DNA from: SHZL01 sp963784425
GTDB taxonomy: Bacteria; Pseudomonadota; Gammaproteobacteria; Xanthomonadales; SZUA-36
DNA length: 64,000 nt
Direction: 5' to 3'
NCBI GenBank assembly: GCA_963784425.1
Contig: CAWARM010000010.1
Span: 1 to 64,000 of the forward strand
Of the stretch, positions 7,594 to 16,043 are shown in pieces (the first letter of the stretch is position 1; each line of letters begins with the position of its first letter). The notes under the pieces are model-generated. The model had not been told where the DNA came from and searched no databases. It saw nothing but the letters and a program-made list of their open reading frames with translations. The position numbers and the translations under genes were made by a program.

Positions 7594-9726
7594 TCAGATG
7601 CGCGTGACTCTAAGCACTTTGCTGTTGCGCCTCAGGCGGCGCAATACCCGCGCCATGTGATCGCGACTTTCCACGCTGATATTGAACAGTAAAGCGGATG
7701 TTTCGGGATTGGATTCGGTAATGGAGACTTTTTCAATGTTACTCCCCGCCTCAGCAATGCTGCTGGAAATATTGGCCAGCACCCCGGGAATGTTGTTGGC
7801 CAGTATTTTTACCGCCACGCGGAACATGCCTTCGGTGATTGGCGCCCAGATCACGTCCACGCACCGGTCGGGGTGCTTGCGGAACTCACGTACGTTGGCA
7901 CAGCTTACGCGGTGCACCACGAGTCCTTTGTCCGCGGAAACATAAGCCGTGATGCGATCGCCCGGCACCGGCAGGCAGCAGGCTGCGAAGCTGACGGCGC
8001 TTCCTTCCGAGCCGGCGATGGTCAAGGCTTCTTCTATCCCTTCCGCCCCGTTTAACAACTTGGATTCCGGCACCAGTTTGGCCGCCACGATATTGGCCAG
8101 GGTAGTTCCGAACGCCAGGTCACGAAACAGGTTCTCCTGCTTGGCGAGGTGGTTTTCCTTGAGGTAGCTGTCCCAGCGTTTCTGCGGGATGGTGTCGAGT
8201 GAGCTGCCTCTCGCGTTCAGGGCCTTTTCCAGCAGGCGCAGCCCGAGCGCAACGGTATCCTCGTGCTCAAGACTCTTCAGATAGGCGCGAATCGAGGTTC
8301 TTGCCCGGGCGGTGGAAACAAATTCCAGCCATTCCGGTTTCGGATGGGCATCCTTGTCCGTGATGATTTTTACGGTCTGTCCATTGAACAGGCGCGTGGA
8401 CAGGGGGACTTCCTCTTTGTCCACCAGGGCGGTCTGCGTGTGGTTGCCGATGTCGGTATGGATGGCATAAGCAAAATCCAGCGCCGTGGCGTTGCGGCGC
8501 AGATCAATGATTTTCCCCTTGGGGGTAAATACAAATATCTCATCGGGGAACAGGTCGGATTTTGCGCCGTCCAGGAATTCCAGCGAATCGCCGGTGTGGC
8601 GCTGTACATCCACCAGTTGCATCAGCCACTCGCGCGCCCGCACCTGGGCTGAGCTGCCATTGTTGGGATGGCTGCTCTTGTAGTGCCAGTGGGCAGCAGC
8701 GCCTTTGACCGCCATGATGTCCATTTCCTCGGTACGGATCTGGATTTCGATCGGCAGGCCGTAAGGGCTGTTCAAAATCGTGTGCAGTGACTGGTAGCCG
8801 TTAGCCTTGGGCAGGGCGATAAAATCCTTGAATCTCCCCGGCTTGGGTGGGTAGAGGTTATGCACCACGCCCAGGGCAATGTAACAGTGCGATTCGGCCT
8901 GGGTGATGATACGAAATGCGTAGAAGTCGGTGACGCTCGAAAACGACAGGTCTTTTGCCAGCATTTTGCGGTAAATGCTGTACGGGGTTTTCTGCCTTCC
9001 GGAAATACGGCACGGGACGCCGGCATCGTTCATGCGTTTTTTCAGGGCTTCGCTGATGTTTTCAACAATTTCCTTGCGGTGCCCGGTCATGGCGGACAGG
9101 TGCTCATTGATCGTGCGATAGCGCCAGGGATAGAGGTTGGCAAAACCCATGTCCTCGAGCTGGGACTTCATGCTGTTCATGCCAAGGCGATCGGCGATGG
9201 GCGCGTATATTTCCAGGGTCTCGCGCGCGATGCGCCGGCGCGAGTGGTCGGACATCTGGTCGAGGGTGCGCATGTTATGCATGCGATCGGCCAGCTTGAT
9301 GAATATCACGCGAAGGTCGCGTGACATCGCCAGCATCAGCTTGCGGAAACTTTCCGCGTCTGCTTCGCCGCGGGTGCGAAATTTCATCTTGTCCAGCTTG
9401 GTTACACCATCCACCAGGTTGGCAATTTCCGCTCCGAATTGTGACTCTACGTCCGCTTTGGACAGGACGGTGTCTTCCAGGGTGTCGTGCAGAATCGCAG
9501 CAGCAATGCTTTCATGGTCCATGCGCATGTTGGCAAGGATCTGTGCCACGGCAACCGGATGCAGGATGTAGGGCTCACCCGTGATGCGGGTCTGGCCTTC
9601 GTGGGCGCGCGCGCCCACTTCGAAGGCGCGCAGAACGACGGCTACTTTTTCAGGATCGAGATAAGTGTTAAGCAGGTCCCTTAGCTTTATGACGGCTTGG
9701 GGATAGTCGGAGGAGGCCGCCTGCAT
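7594..9726 (-). CDS. spoT: Bifunctional (p)ppGpp synthetase/hydrolase SpoT
   Basis: A 710-residue long RSH protein that makes and degrades the alarmone (p)ppGpp. The order is: HD hydrolase domain (metal-binding HDTLEDT near residue 80), synthetase domain with the RFKDF motif near residue 299 (RxKD rather than the ExDD of RelA, hence the bifunctional Rel/SpoT type) and ANGYQSLHT, a TGS domain (FVFTPKGKIIDL), a helical/zinc-finger region containing CCLPVPGD, and a C-terminal ACT domain. Length is close to E. coli SpoT (702). It is cotranscribed 27 bp downstream of rpoZ, the classical arrangement. In E. coli SpoT responds to fatty-acid and carbon starvation. Confidence 0.97.
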   Translation of the reverse strand: MQAASSDYPQAVIKLRDLLNTYLDPEKVAVVLRAFEVGARAHEGQTRITGEPYILHPVAVAQILANMRMDHESIAAAILHDTLEDTVLSKADVESQFGAEIANLVDGVTKLDKMKFRTRGEADAESFRKLMLAMSRDLRVIFIKLADRMHNMRTLDQMSDHSRRRIARETLEIYAPIADRLGMNSMKSQLEDMGFANLYPWRYRTINEHLSAMTGHRKEIVENISEALKKRMNDAGVPCRISGRQKTPYSIYRKMLAKDLSFSSVTDFYAFRIITQAESHCYIALGVVHNLYPPKPGRFKDFIALPKANGYQSLHTILNSPYGLPIEIQIRTEEMDIMAVKGAAAHWHYKSSHPNNGSSAQVRAREWLMQLVDVQRHTGDSLEFLDGAKSDLFPDEIFVFTPKGKIIDLRRNATALDFAYAIHTDIGNHTQTALVDKEEVPLSTRLFNGQTVKIITDKDAHPKPEWLEFVSTARARTSIRAYLKSLEHEDTVALGLRLLEKALNARGSSLDTIPQKRWDSYLKENHLAKQENLFRDLAFGTTLANIVAAKLVPESKLLNGAEGIEEALTIAGSEGSAVSFAACCLPVPGDRITAYVSADKGLVVHRVSCANVREFRKHPDRCVDVIWAPITEGMFRVAVKILANNIPGVLANISSSIAEAGSNIEKVSITESNPETSALLFNISVESRDHMARVLRRLRRNSKVLRVTRI

Positions 9727-9753
9727 GGACTTGTTGTTTGCGCAGTTGACGAA

Positions 9754-10017
9754 TCAGAAAGTAAGGTCTTCTTCTTCAGCCGGGGCTCCAAAAATCTCGG
9801 CGGCTTCAATCTCTGCCTGGATCATCGCGACCCGGTCGGAGTCAATAAAGCCCTTGGCGATTTCCCGCAGGGCCAAAACTGTCGGCTTGTCGTTTTCTTC
9901 GTCAACCAGCGGACTGGCGCCGTGGGAAATTTGACGGGCACGCTTGGTGGCGGTAAGTACCAGTTCGAAACGGTTGTCCACGTTTGCAAGGCAGTCTTCA
10001 ATAGTAATTCGAGCCAT
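9754..10017 (-). CDS. rpoZ: RNA polymerase omega subunit
   Basis: An 87-residue omega subunit that helps RNA polymerase assembly by clamping the beta-prime C-terminus; in Proteobacteria it forms part of ppGpp site 1. The N-terminus MARITIEDCLANVDNRFELV with the TKRARQ segment is the family signature. The protein is slightly shorter than the E. coli one (91). It stands between gmk and spoT in the standard order, 70 bp after gmk, an interval in which no terminator is visible. Confidence 0.95.
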   Translation of the reverse strand: MARITIEDCLANVDNRFELVLTATKRARQISHGASPLVDEENDKPTVLALREIAKGFIDSDRVAMIQAEIEAAEIFGAPAEEEDLTF

Positions 10018-10087
10018 TTAATTAGTCCTGATAAAGCAATAAAGGAAGCTCCTGGAAGATAAATACTCCTCAAGCCAACCTGTCATG

Positions 10088-10711
10088 TTAGTCATTTTTC
10101 AACAAATCTGCCAGTAATGTTTCGAACCCCTCCTTTGTGCCCGGCCGCACCGGCCGGCCAACCCGCACGATGGACAGCAGGTCATCCAGGGCTGCATCAA
10201 ACTCGTTGTTGACCACCAGGAAATCAAATTCCGTGCAGTGGGCAATTTCAGAGCGCGCTTGCTGCATGCGGCTCTCGATCACCTCTGCACTGTCCTGGCC
10301 CCGGCGGGCAAGGCGTTCCCGGAGTTCCTGCATGGAAGGCGGAAGGATGTATATGGAACAACTTTCGGGGAAAGAGTCCTTGACCTGCCGGGCGCCCTGC
10401 CAGTCAATATCCAGCATGACGTTAAAACCCTCTCCCAGGAGCTGCTGTACGGCAGCCCGCCCGGTGCCGTAGTAGTGGCCATATACCTGGGCGTACTCAA
10501 GGAAGGCGCTCTCCTTAATCAGCTGCAAAAATGTGGCTTTATCCACAAAGTGATAGTGCTCCCCATCTCTTTCCCCGGGGCGCGGAGCCCGGGTGGTATG
10601 GGAAATTGACAAGCGGACTCCCGGGTCGCGCTCAAGCAAGGCGGCCACCAGGCTGGTTTTACCACCGCCGGACGGAGCGGCAACTATAAACAGCTTGGGC
10701 TTGATACTCAT
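10088..10711 (-). CDS. gmk: Guanylate kinase
   Basis: A 207-residue P-loop kinase converting GMP to GDP with ATP, essential for guanine nucleotide supply. Visible are the P-loop APSGGGKTSL at residues 12-21, the GMP-binding region (SISHTTRAPRPGE) and YGTGRAAV. Normal length. ATG start 8 bp after the yicC stop, so gmk and yicC are probably cotranscribed. Its linkage to rpoZ and spoT groups GMP metabolism with (p)ppGpp control. Confidence 0.97.
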   Translation of the reverse strand: MSIKPKLFIVAAPSGGGKTSLVAALLERDPGVRLSISHTTRAPRPGERDGEHYHFVDKATFLQLIKESAFLEYAQVYGHYYGTGRAAVQQLLGEGFNVMLDIDWQGARQVKDSFPESCSIYILPPSMQELRERLARRGQDSAEVIESRMQQARSEIAHCTEFDFLVVNNEFDAALDDLLSIVRVGRPVRPGTKEGFETLLADLLKND

Positions 10712-10719
10712 CGGGCTAA

Positions 10720-11589
10720 CTATTCAATGTTCTGCACTTGTTCGCGCATTTGCTCAATCAGCACCTTGAGTTCAACGGCTGCCTGGGTCGAGCGCTGGTC
10801 TATGGATTTAGAGCTCAAGGTGTTGGACTCGCGGTTGAACTCCTGCATCAGGAAATCGAGCCTGCGGCCGACCGGCTCTGCCAGCGCGACTACCCGCCTG
10901 GCTTCGCTCACGTGCGCGTCCAGCCGGTCCAGCTCCTCATCCACATCAATTTTTTGTGCCAGGAACGCAACTTCCTGCTCAAGTCGGCCGGGCTCCAGTG
11001 GCTGCGGCAGATCGGCTATGCGGCTGAGCAACCGCTGCCTCAGCGCCAGGCGGATTTCCGGCAGCCAGCCACGCACCTGCTGCACCACGGCGCTAACGTT
11101 GTCCAGCCGCTCCACGATCAGAACCACAAGTTTCGCGCCTTCCCGGCGCCGGCTGGCGTTGAGCTCGGCAATACCCCGGGCCAGCAATTCCAGTGCAGCT
11201 TGCTGCATGGACTCGCTGTCGGGCGCCCGCTCGCTGACCAGTCCCGGCCAGCGCATCAGCTGGTTCAGGTCGGCCTCCTTGCGAATCGTGCTCAGATGTT
11301 GCAGCTCCTTGTGAATATCAAGCAGGCGCTGCGCCAGGCCGGTGTTAAGCACCAATTCACTTTGGGTGGCGTCCGGGTTGCGGGTGAAACGCAAGGTCAC
11401 ATCGACCTTGCCGCGGCTGATCTGAGCACCCAGCATGTCCCGTATGGATGGCTCCAGTGAGCGGAACTCTTCCGGCAGGCGCAGGCCAATTTCAAGATAG
11501 CGGTGGTTGACTGAACGCATCTCCCAGGCCAGTCGGCCAAACTCGGACTGCTGCTCGACACTGGCAAAGCCGGTCATGCTGTGAATCAT
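10720..11589 (-). CDS. yicC: YicC/YloC-family endoribonuclease
   Basis: A 289-residue YicC-family protein; members from E. coli and B. subtilis have been described as metal-dependent endoribonucleases acting in RNA turnover. The N-terminus MIHSMTGFASVE is the family signature, and the C-terminal DUF1732 region (EFNRESNTLSSKS, LKVLIEQMREQVQNIE) is intact. ATG codons occur at both 11592 and 11589; the second matches the family. Divergent from rph with about 140 bp between them, which must hold both promoters. First gene of the yicC-gmk-rpoZ-spoT-ridA-recG block. Confidence 0.92.
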   Translation of the reverse strand: MIHSMTGFASVEQQSEFGRLAWEMRSVNHRYLEIGLRLPEEFRSLEPSIRDMLGAQISRGKVDVTLRFTRNPDATQSELVLNTGLAQRLLDIHKELQHLSTIRKEADLNQLMRWPGLVSERAPDSESMQQAALELLARGIAELNASRRREGAKLVVLIVERLDNVSAVVQQVRGWLPEIRLALRQRLLSRIADLPQPLEPGRLEQEVAFLAQKIDVDEELDRLDAHVSEARRVVALAEPVGRRLDFLMQEFNRESNTLSSKSIDQRSTQAAVELKVLIEQMREQVQNIE

Positions 11590-11732
11590 CATTGAAGGTT
11601 TCCGTGGTGCATAATGGTGGGCGACGCGATCATTGTTCAGCGCACAATGGTACCGGCAAAATGCCACGGCGTCAGCGCAGCATCACTAATCCCCATGCGG
11701 GAACCACATTACCCATTGCAAGGAAACGATTC

Positions 11733-12449
11733 ATGAGACCCAGTGGCAGACAGGCAGACGAGCTGCGAAAAACGGTAATCACCCGTCACTATACCCGGCA
11801 TGCGGAAGGCTCCGTACTCATCCAGTGTGGTGAAACCCACGTGCTGTGTAATGCCTCGGTCGAAGAGCGGATTCCACCGTTTTTGCGTGGCAAGGGAGAA
11901 GGCTGGGTCACCGCAGAATACGGCATGTTGCCGCGTGCAACGAACAGCCGGATGGGCCGAGAGGCAGCGCGTGGCAAGCAGGGCGGGCGAACGCTGGAAA
12001 TCCAGCGGTTGATCGGCCGTTCTCTCAGGGCAGTGGTCGACCGGGCCGCGCTGGGCGAGCATACCATTACCCTGGATTGCGATGTCATCCAGGCTGATGG
12101 TGGGACGCGCACAGCGGCTATTACCGGGGCGTTTGTTGCCTTGTCTGATGCCTGCCGGTGGTTGTTGGATGAAAAGAAAATCAGCAGCAACCCCATTCAC
12201 GGGCAAATCGCCGCCGTTTCCGTGGGAATTTGTGGCGACGTCCCGGTGCTGGACCTGGACTATGAGGAGGACTCCGCTGCAGAAACGGACATGAATGTGG
12301 TGATGAACGACGGTAATGCGTTCATTGAGCTGCAGGGAACTGCCGAGGGTCATGCGTTCCGTCGTGATGAACTGGACGCCATGCTTGCCCTGGCACAATC
12401 CGGCATCGCGCAACTCATGCTGCTGCAGCGCACGGCGCTGGATGGTTGA
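11733..12449 (+). CDS. rph: Ribonuclease PH
   Basis: A 238-residue phosphate-dependent 3-prime to 5-prime exoribonuclease that trims tRNA 3-prime ends. The start MRPSGRQADELR with an AAGGAAA Shine-Dalgarno is the family N-terminus; 47 upstream in-frame residues are non-coding. Family segments visible are GEGWVTAEYGMLPRAT, GREAARGKQGGRT and DCDVIQADGGTRTAAITGA. Length matches E. coli RNase PH (238). Its last codons overlap the start of rdgB by 8 bp, so translation of the two is probably coupled. Confidence 0.96.
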   Translation: MRPSGRQADELRKTVITRHYTRHAEGSVLIQCGETHVLCNASVEERIPPFLRGKGEGWVTAEYGMLPRATNSRMGREAARGKQGGRTLEIQRLIGRSLRAVVDRAALGEHTITLDCDVIQADGGTRTAAITGAFVALSDACRWLLDEKKISSNPIHGQIAAVSVGICGDVPVLDLDYEEDSAAETDMNVVMNDGNAFIELQGTAEGHAFRRDELDAMLALAQSGIAQLMLLQRTALDG

Positions 12450-13080
12450 ACGCACCGTGTCGCAGGCGCTTTCCTCCAGGCCCAGGCTGGTCTTGGCCAG
12501 TGGCAATGTCGGAAAACTGCGCGAAATAAGCAGCATGGTGCAGCCCCTGGGCTGGACTGTCCGTCCGCAGAGTGATTGGAATCTGCCAGCAGCGGTGGAG
12601 GATGGCGCGACGTTTATCGAGAATGCCCTGATCAAGGCGCGGCACGCAGCCAGGCACACCGGCCTGCCGGCACTGGCGGATGATTCCGGGCTGGTGGTTG
12701 ATGCTCTTGCAGGTGCACCTGGCATCTTTTCTTCCCGGTTTGCCGGTGAACACGCGAATGACAAGGCGAACAACAGGAAATTGCTGGAAATGATGCGCGA
12801 TGTCCCCCTGGCGGGGCGGACCGCATACTTTTACTGTGCCATGGTAGTGCTCTTGCATGAGCAAGATCCCGCGCCGCTGCTGGCAACGGGCAGGTGGCGC
12901 GGCAGGATCGCAGAGTCCCTGAGTGGCTCAGGCGGCTTTGGATATGACCCTTTGTTCTGGGTGGAGAGCCACCGGTGTACCTCGGCCGAACTGGACCCAG
13001 GCATCAAGAACTCGCTCAGCCACAGGGGCCAGGCATTGGCAGCGCTGGTGGAACAGCTGCAGGCAATTCAGCCCCACTAG
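12442..13080 (+). CDS. rdgB: XTP/dITP pyrophosphatase (RdgB/HAM1)
   Basis: A 212-residue housecleaning nucleotidase that hydrolyses dITP, ITP and XTP to the monophosphates, keeping deaminated purines out of DNA. Family motifs present: LASGNVGKLREI near the N-terminus, ENALIKARHAA, ADDSGLVVDAL and GFGYDPLFW. The start MVERTVSQ overlaps the end of rph by 8 bp; the N-terminus is a little longer than E. coli RdgB (197). hemW follows after 11 bp, giving the common rph-rdgB-hemW unit. Confidence 0.95.
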   Translation: MVERTVSQALSSRPRLVLASGNVGKLREISSMVQPLGWTVRPQSDWNLPAAVEDGATFIENALIKARHAARHTGLPALADDSGLVVDALAGAPGIFSSRFAGEHANDKANNRKLLEMMRDVPLAGRTAYFYCAMVVLLHEQDPAPLLATGRWRGRIAESLSGSGGFGYDPLFWVESHRCTSAELDPGIKNSLSHRGQALAALVEQLQAIQPH

Positions 13081-13091
13081 GCAGGCCGCAC

Positions 13092-14246
13092 ATGCTCAGC
13101 TTGCCGCCGCTCTCCTTGTACGTGCACCTGCCCTGGTGCGTGAAGAAATGCCCGTACTGTGATTTCAATTCCCATGCGCTGGACGGTTCCATTCCTGCCG
13201 CGGAATATGTCGATGCACTGTTGCTGGACCTTGAAAATGACCTGCCATTGGTCTGGGGACGTCCCGTGCACAGTGTCTTTTTCGGTGGCGGGACCCCCAG
13301 CTTGTTCAGTGCGAGAGAGATCGACCGGTTTCTGGCCGGGGCAAGAAGCCGCCTGCCGCTCACCCCCGGGGCGGAAGTCACGCTGGAAGCCAATCCCGGA
13401 ACCATTGAACACGACAGTTTCAGCGCTTATCGGGATGCCGGCATCAATCGCGTGTCGCTGGGCGTGCAAAGTTTCAGCGATGCAGCGCTCAAACGCATTG
13501 GCAGGATTCATGGTCGCAACGAAGTGGAAACAGCCATTGAGTCGATTCACCAGGCCGGGCTGGACAATTTCAACCTCGATCTCATGTTCGGCCTGCCACA
13601 GCAAACTCCCGAAGAGGCGCATGAGGATGTGCGCGAGGCGCTGGAACACTATCCGGCCCATCTATCGCATTATCAACTCACGCTGGAGCCAAATACTGCT
13701 TTCCACGCGCATCCTCCGCAACTGCCAGGTGAGGATGACTGTTGGGAAATGCAGGAAGTGTGCTCCGTCCTTTTGCGCCAGCAGGGTTTTGAACAGTATG
13801 AAATTTCCGCATGGTCGCGGCCCGGGAGTTTATGTGCGCATAATCTCAACTACTGGCGCTATGGTGACTACCTTGGAATCGGCGCCGGTGCCCATGGCAA
13901 GATTACTTTTGCTGCTGAGCAGTGCATCAGGCGGTACAGCAAGCAACGCCACCCCAAAGCCTACCTGCAGGCAAAAGAGCATGGAAACTGGCGTGCTGAA
14001 GACCGGGAAGTGCCGGAACGCGAGCGGGCATTTGAATTCTTTCTGAACCAGTTGCGACTGCGCGGCGGGGTGCGTCTGAGTGATTTTACCCCCCGCACCG
14101 GGTTGGACCTCGGCAGCGTGGAGGCAGCGGTTGCTGAGGCGCATAGGCGCGGATTATTGCGGCAGCAGGGGCAAATCCTGAAGGCAACCGAAATTGGCTG
14201 GAGATTTGTCAACGACACACAAGCCCTGTTTCTCCCGGGGGATTGA
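13092..14246 (+). CDS. hemW: Radical SAM heme chaperone HemW (HemN-like)
   Basis: A 384-residue radical SAM protein. The cluster-binding motif CVKKCPYC (Cys16, Cys20, Cys23) binds a 4Fe-4S cluster; FFGGGTPSL and GVQSF are SAM-binding segments, and the C-terminal HemN domain is present (FEFFLNQLRLRGGV). HemW, unlike coproporphyrinogen dehydrogenase HemN, binds heme and delivers it to client enzymes; the position beside rdgB and the length favour HemW. ATG at 13092 is chosen; an upstream in-frame start would run through the end of rdgB in another frame. Confidence 0.93.
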   Translation: MLSLPPLSLYVHLPWCVKKCPYCDFNSHALDGSIPAAEYVDALLLDLENDLPLVWGRPVHSVFFGGGTPSLFSAREIDRFLAGARSRLPLTPGAEVTLEANPGTIEHDSFSAYRDAGINRVSLGVQSFSDAALKRIGRIHGRNEVETAIESIHQAGLDNFNLDLMFGLPQQTPEEAHEDVREALEHYPAHLSHYQLTLEPNTAFHAHPPQLPGEDDCWEMQEVCSVLLRQQGFEQYEISAWSRPGSLCAHNLNYWRYGDYLGIGAGAHGKITFAAEQCIRRYSKQRHPKAYLQAKEHGNWRAEDREVPERERAFEFFLNQLRLRGGVRLSDFTPRTGLDLGSVEAAVAEAHRRGLLRQQGQILKATEIGWRFVNDTQALFLPGD

Positions 14247-14251
14247 AGGCA

Positions 14252-14279
14252 TGCTTGCAAACCCCGTGCTTGCAAACCC
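14252..14279. repeat. Two 13-bp direct repeats between hemW and rpmE2
   Basis: TGCTTGCAAACCC occurs at 14252-14264 and 14267-14279, a 15-bp period, in the 89-bp gap between hemW and rpmE2. Such a pair could bind a regulator of rpmE2, which is often zinc-regulated, but the sequence does not look like a Zur box. It may equally be a chance duplication. Confidence 0.45.
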
Positions 14280-14335
14280 AGTCGTACGCCATTAAACTGG
14301 TCGGTCTTTCGCGCTTAGAATCTGCAGGAATCGTC

Positions 14336-14578
14336 ATGAAATCTGGCATTCATCCAAAATACCGTGAAGTAGTATTCCAGGACCTGGCTTCAGACTTCGC
14401 CACACTGACCCGCTCGACGATTGAGACCAGGGAAACCATCAAGTGGACTGACGGGAAAGAATATCCATTGGTCAAATTGGATGTGTCCAGTGCTTCTCAT
14501 CCATTCTATACCGGTAAACACAAATTGCTGGATTCCGGTGGACGGGTAGACAAGTTCAAAAAGCGCTACGGAAAGTAA
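14336..14578 (+). CDS. rpmE2: 50S ribosomal protein L31 type B (zinc-free paralogue)
   Basis: An 80-residue L31. The N-terminus MKSGIHPKYREVVFQD and the end KFKKRYGK are typical of the type B (YkgM) form. It has no cysteine at all, so it is the non-zinc C-minus form that in other bacteria replaces zinc-binding L31 under zinc starvation, usually under Zur control. No clear Zur operator is visible upstream, though a pair of 13-bp repeats lies 57 bp before the ATG. A strong intrinsic terminator follows 20 bp after the stop, so it is transcribed alone or as the end of the hemW unit. If this were the only L31 gene it would be constitutive. Confidence 0.93.
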   Translation: MKSGIHPKYREVVFQDLASDFATLTRSTIETRETIKWTDGKEYPLVKLDVSSASHPFYTGKHKLLDSGGRVDKFKKRYGK

Positions 14579-14597
14579 AAATTGCGGCTTCAACAAG

Positions 14598-14631
14598 AAC
14601 CCGCGCGGGCCATGTCCGTGCGGGTTTTTTT
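14598..14631 (+). terminator. Intrinsic terminator after rpmE2
   Basis: An 11-bp GC-rich stem (AACCCGCGCGG paired with CCGTGCGGGTT, one G-T pair) with a 7-nt loop, followed by a run of seven T. Confidence 0.9.
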
Positions 14632-14724
14632 ATTCCTGCTTTCTGTGCGACACTTGGGGAGCAGTACACTAGTACTTTGATAGCGCAATCGTGCGAGCAA
14701 GAGCTGCGGCCGAGGAGAAAATGA

Positions 14725-16017
14725 GTGCCTGACCAAAAAGTGTTCCTGACTGACGAGTCGACCGGTAAGCGCCTTGAATTGCCGGTGGTTTCCGGCACTG
14801 AAGGCGAGCCCACCCTCGATATCAAGGACCTGCAATCGACTCTCGGTTATTTCACCTACGACCCCGGATTTGCTGCCACCGCTGCGTGCACCAGTGAAAT
14901 TACGTTTATCGATGGCGCAAAGGGAATTCTTCGCTATCGCGGGTACCCAATCGAACAGCTGGCAGAAAAAAGCACTTTTCTTGAAGTGGCTTACCTGCTG
15001 ATCAACGGGAATTTGCCTAGCGGTGCCGAATTTGCCCAGTTTGAGAATGACATCACCTACCACACGATGGTGCACGAACGGCTGAACATGTTCATATCCG
15101 GGTTCCACTACGATGCACATCCAATGGCCATGATGGCCGGAGTCGTTGGGTCACTGGCGGCCTTCTACCATGACGGCATGGATGTGAATAATCCGGTTCA
15201 CCGGATGCTGGCGGCAAAAAGAATGATTGCCAAGATTCCTACCATCGCTGCGGCCTGTTACCGGCACCACATGGGCCGGCCCACTGCTTACCCCAGGAAT
15301 GAACTTGGTTTTTGTGAACGATTCCTGCACATGATGTTCTCTGTGCCAACAGAGGAGTACTCGGTCAGCCCGACAGCGGCACGAGCACTGGAACTGCTGT
15401 TTATTCTGCATGCAGATCACGAGCAGAATGCCAGTACATCCACAGTCAGGCTGGTTGGGTCTACCGGGGCGAATCCCTATGCCTGTGTCGCCGCCGGGAT
15501 TTCCGCGTTGTGGGGGCCAGCGCATGGTGGCGCCAATGAAGCCGTGCTTACCATGCTCAACCAAATCGGTACCACTGCGAATGTTGCGAAATTTGTTGAG
15601 AAAGCCAAGGACCGCACTAACCCATTCCGCCTGATGGGATTTGGTCACCGTGTGTACAAGAACTACGACCCCAGGGCATCGATAATCCGTGCAGCTTGTC
15701 ACGATGTTCTGGCCGAAATGGGAGGACACGATCCGCTGATGGATCTTGCCCTGGAACTCGAGCGAACTGCGCTTGAAGACCCCTATTTCATCGAGAAAAA
15801 ACTGTATCCCAATGTCGACTTCTACTCGGGAATCATTTACCGGGCGCTGGGCTTTCCGGTCAGCATGTTCACCGTGATGTTTGCCATTGCCCGTACCGTC
15901 GGGTGGGTTGCCCAATGGCTGGAACAAGCTCAAACGCCCACCAAGATCGGACGTCCGCGCCAGGTTTACAACGGACCCTTGGAACGTCGCTACACCTCAC
16001 TCTCAGAGCGGGGCTGA
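14725..16017 (+). CDS. gltA: Type II citrate synthase
   Basis: A 430-residue hexameric (type II) citrate synthase that condenses oxaloacetate and acetyl-CoA in the TCA cycle. Catalytic histidines lie in GPAHGGANEAV near residue 266 and GFGHRVYKNYDPRA near residue 306, and the aspartate in NVDFYSG near residue 364. The frame opens at GTG 14725 (MPDQKVFLTD). An ATG four bases upstream (14721) reads only ATG AGT GCC TGA, a three-codon minicistron whose stop lies inside the gltA start region; both share the GAGGAG Shine-Dalgarno. A short inverted repeat AGTAC-ACTA-GTACT at 14663-14676 lies in the probable promoter region. The gene converges on the minus-strand gene at 16033. Confidence 0.96.
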   Translation: MPDQKVFLTDESTGKRLELPVVSGTEGEPTLDIKDLQSTLGYFTYDPGFAATAACTSEITFIDGAKGILRYRGYPIEQLAEKSTFLEVAYLLINGNLPSGAEFAQFENDITYHTMVHERLNMFISGFHYDAHPMAMMAGVVGSLAAFYHDGMDVNNPVHRMLAAKRMIAKIPTIAAACYRHHMGRPTAYPRNELGFCERFLHMMFSVPTEEYSVSPTAARALELLFILHADHEQNASTSTVRLVGSTGANPYACVAAGISALWGPAHGGANEAVLTMLNQIGTTANVAKFVEKAKDRTNPFRLMGFGHRVYKNYDPRASIIRAACHDVLAEMGGHDPLMDLALELERTALEDPYFIEKKLYPNVDFYSGIIYRALGFPVSMFTVMFAIARTVGWVAQWLEQAQTPTKIGRPRQVYNGPLERRYTSLSERG

Positions 16018-16024
16018 AGCTACG

Positions 16025-16043
16025 CGGCCGGGCTACCCGGCCG
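16025..16043. terminator. Hairpin between convergent gltA and hypothetical gene
   Basis: A perfect 8-bp GC stem CGGCCGGG/CCCGGCCG with a 3-nt loop lies 8 bp after the gltA stop. There is no T-run on either strand, so termination would be weak or Rho-assisted. The TAG stop of the minus-strand gene is in the hairpin. Confidence 0.45.

Noticed and set aside
12975..13091. Longer HemW start overlapping rdgB
   Set aside because: The extra 39 residues are low-complexity and absent from the family; they are rdgB read in another frame.
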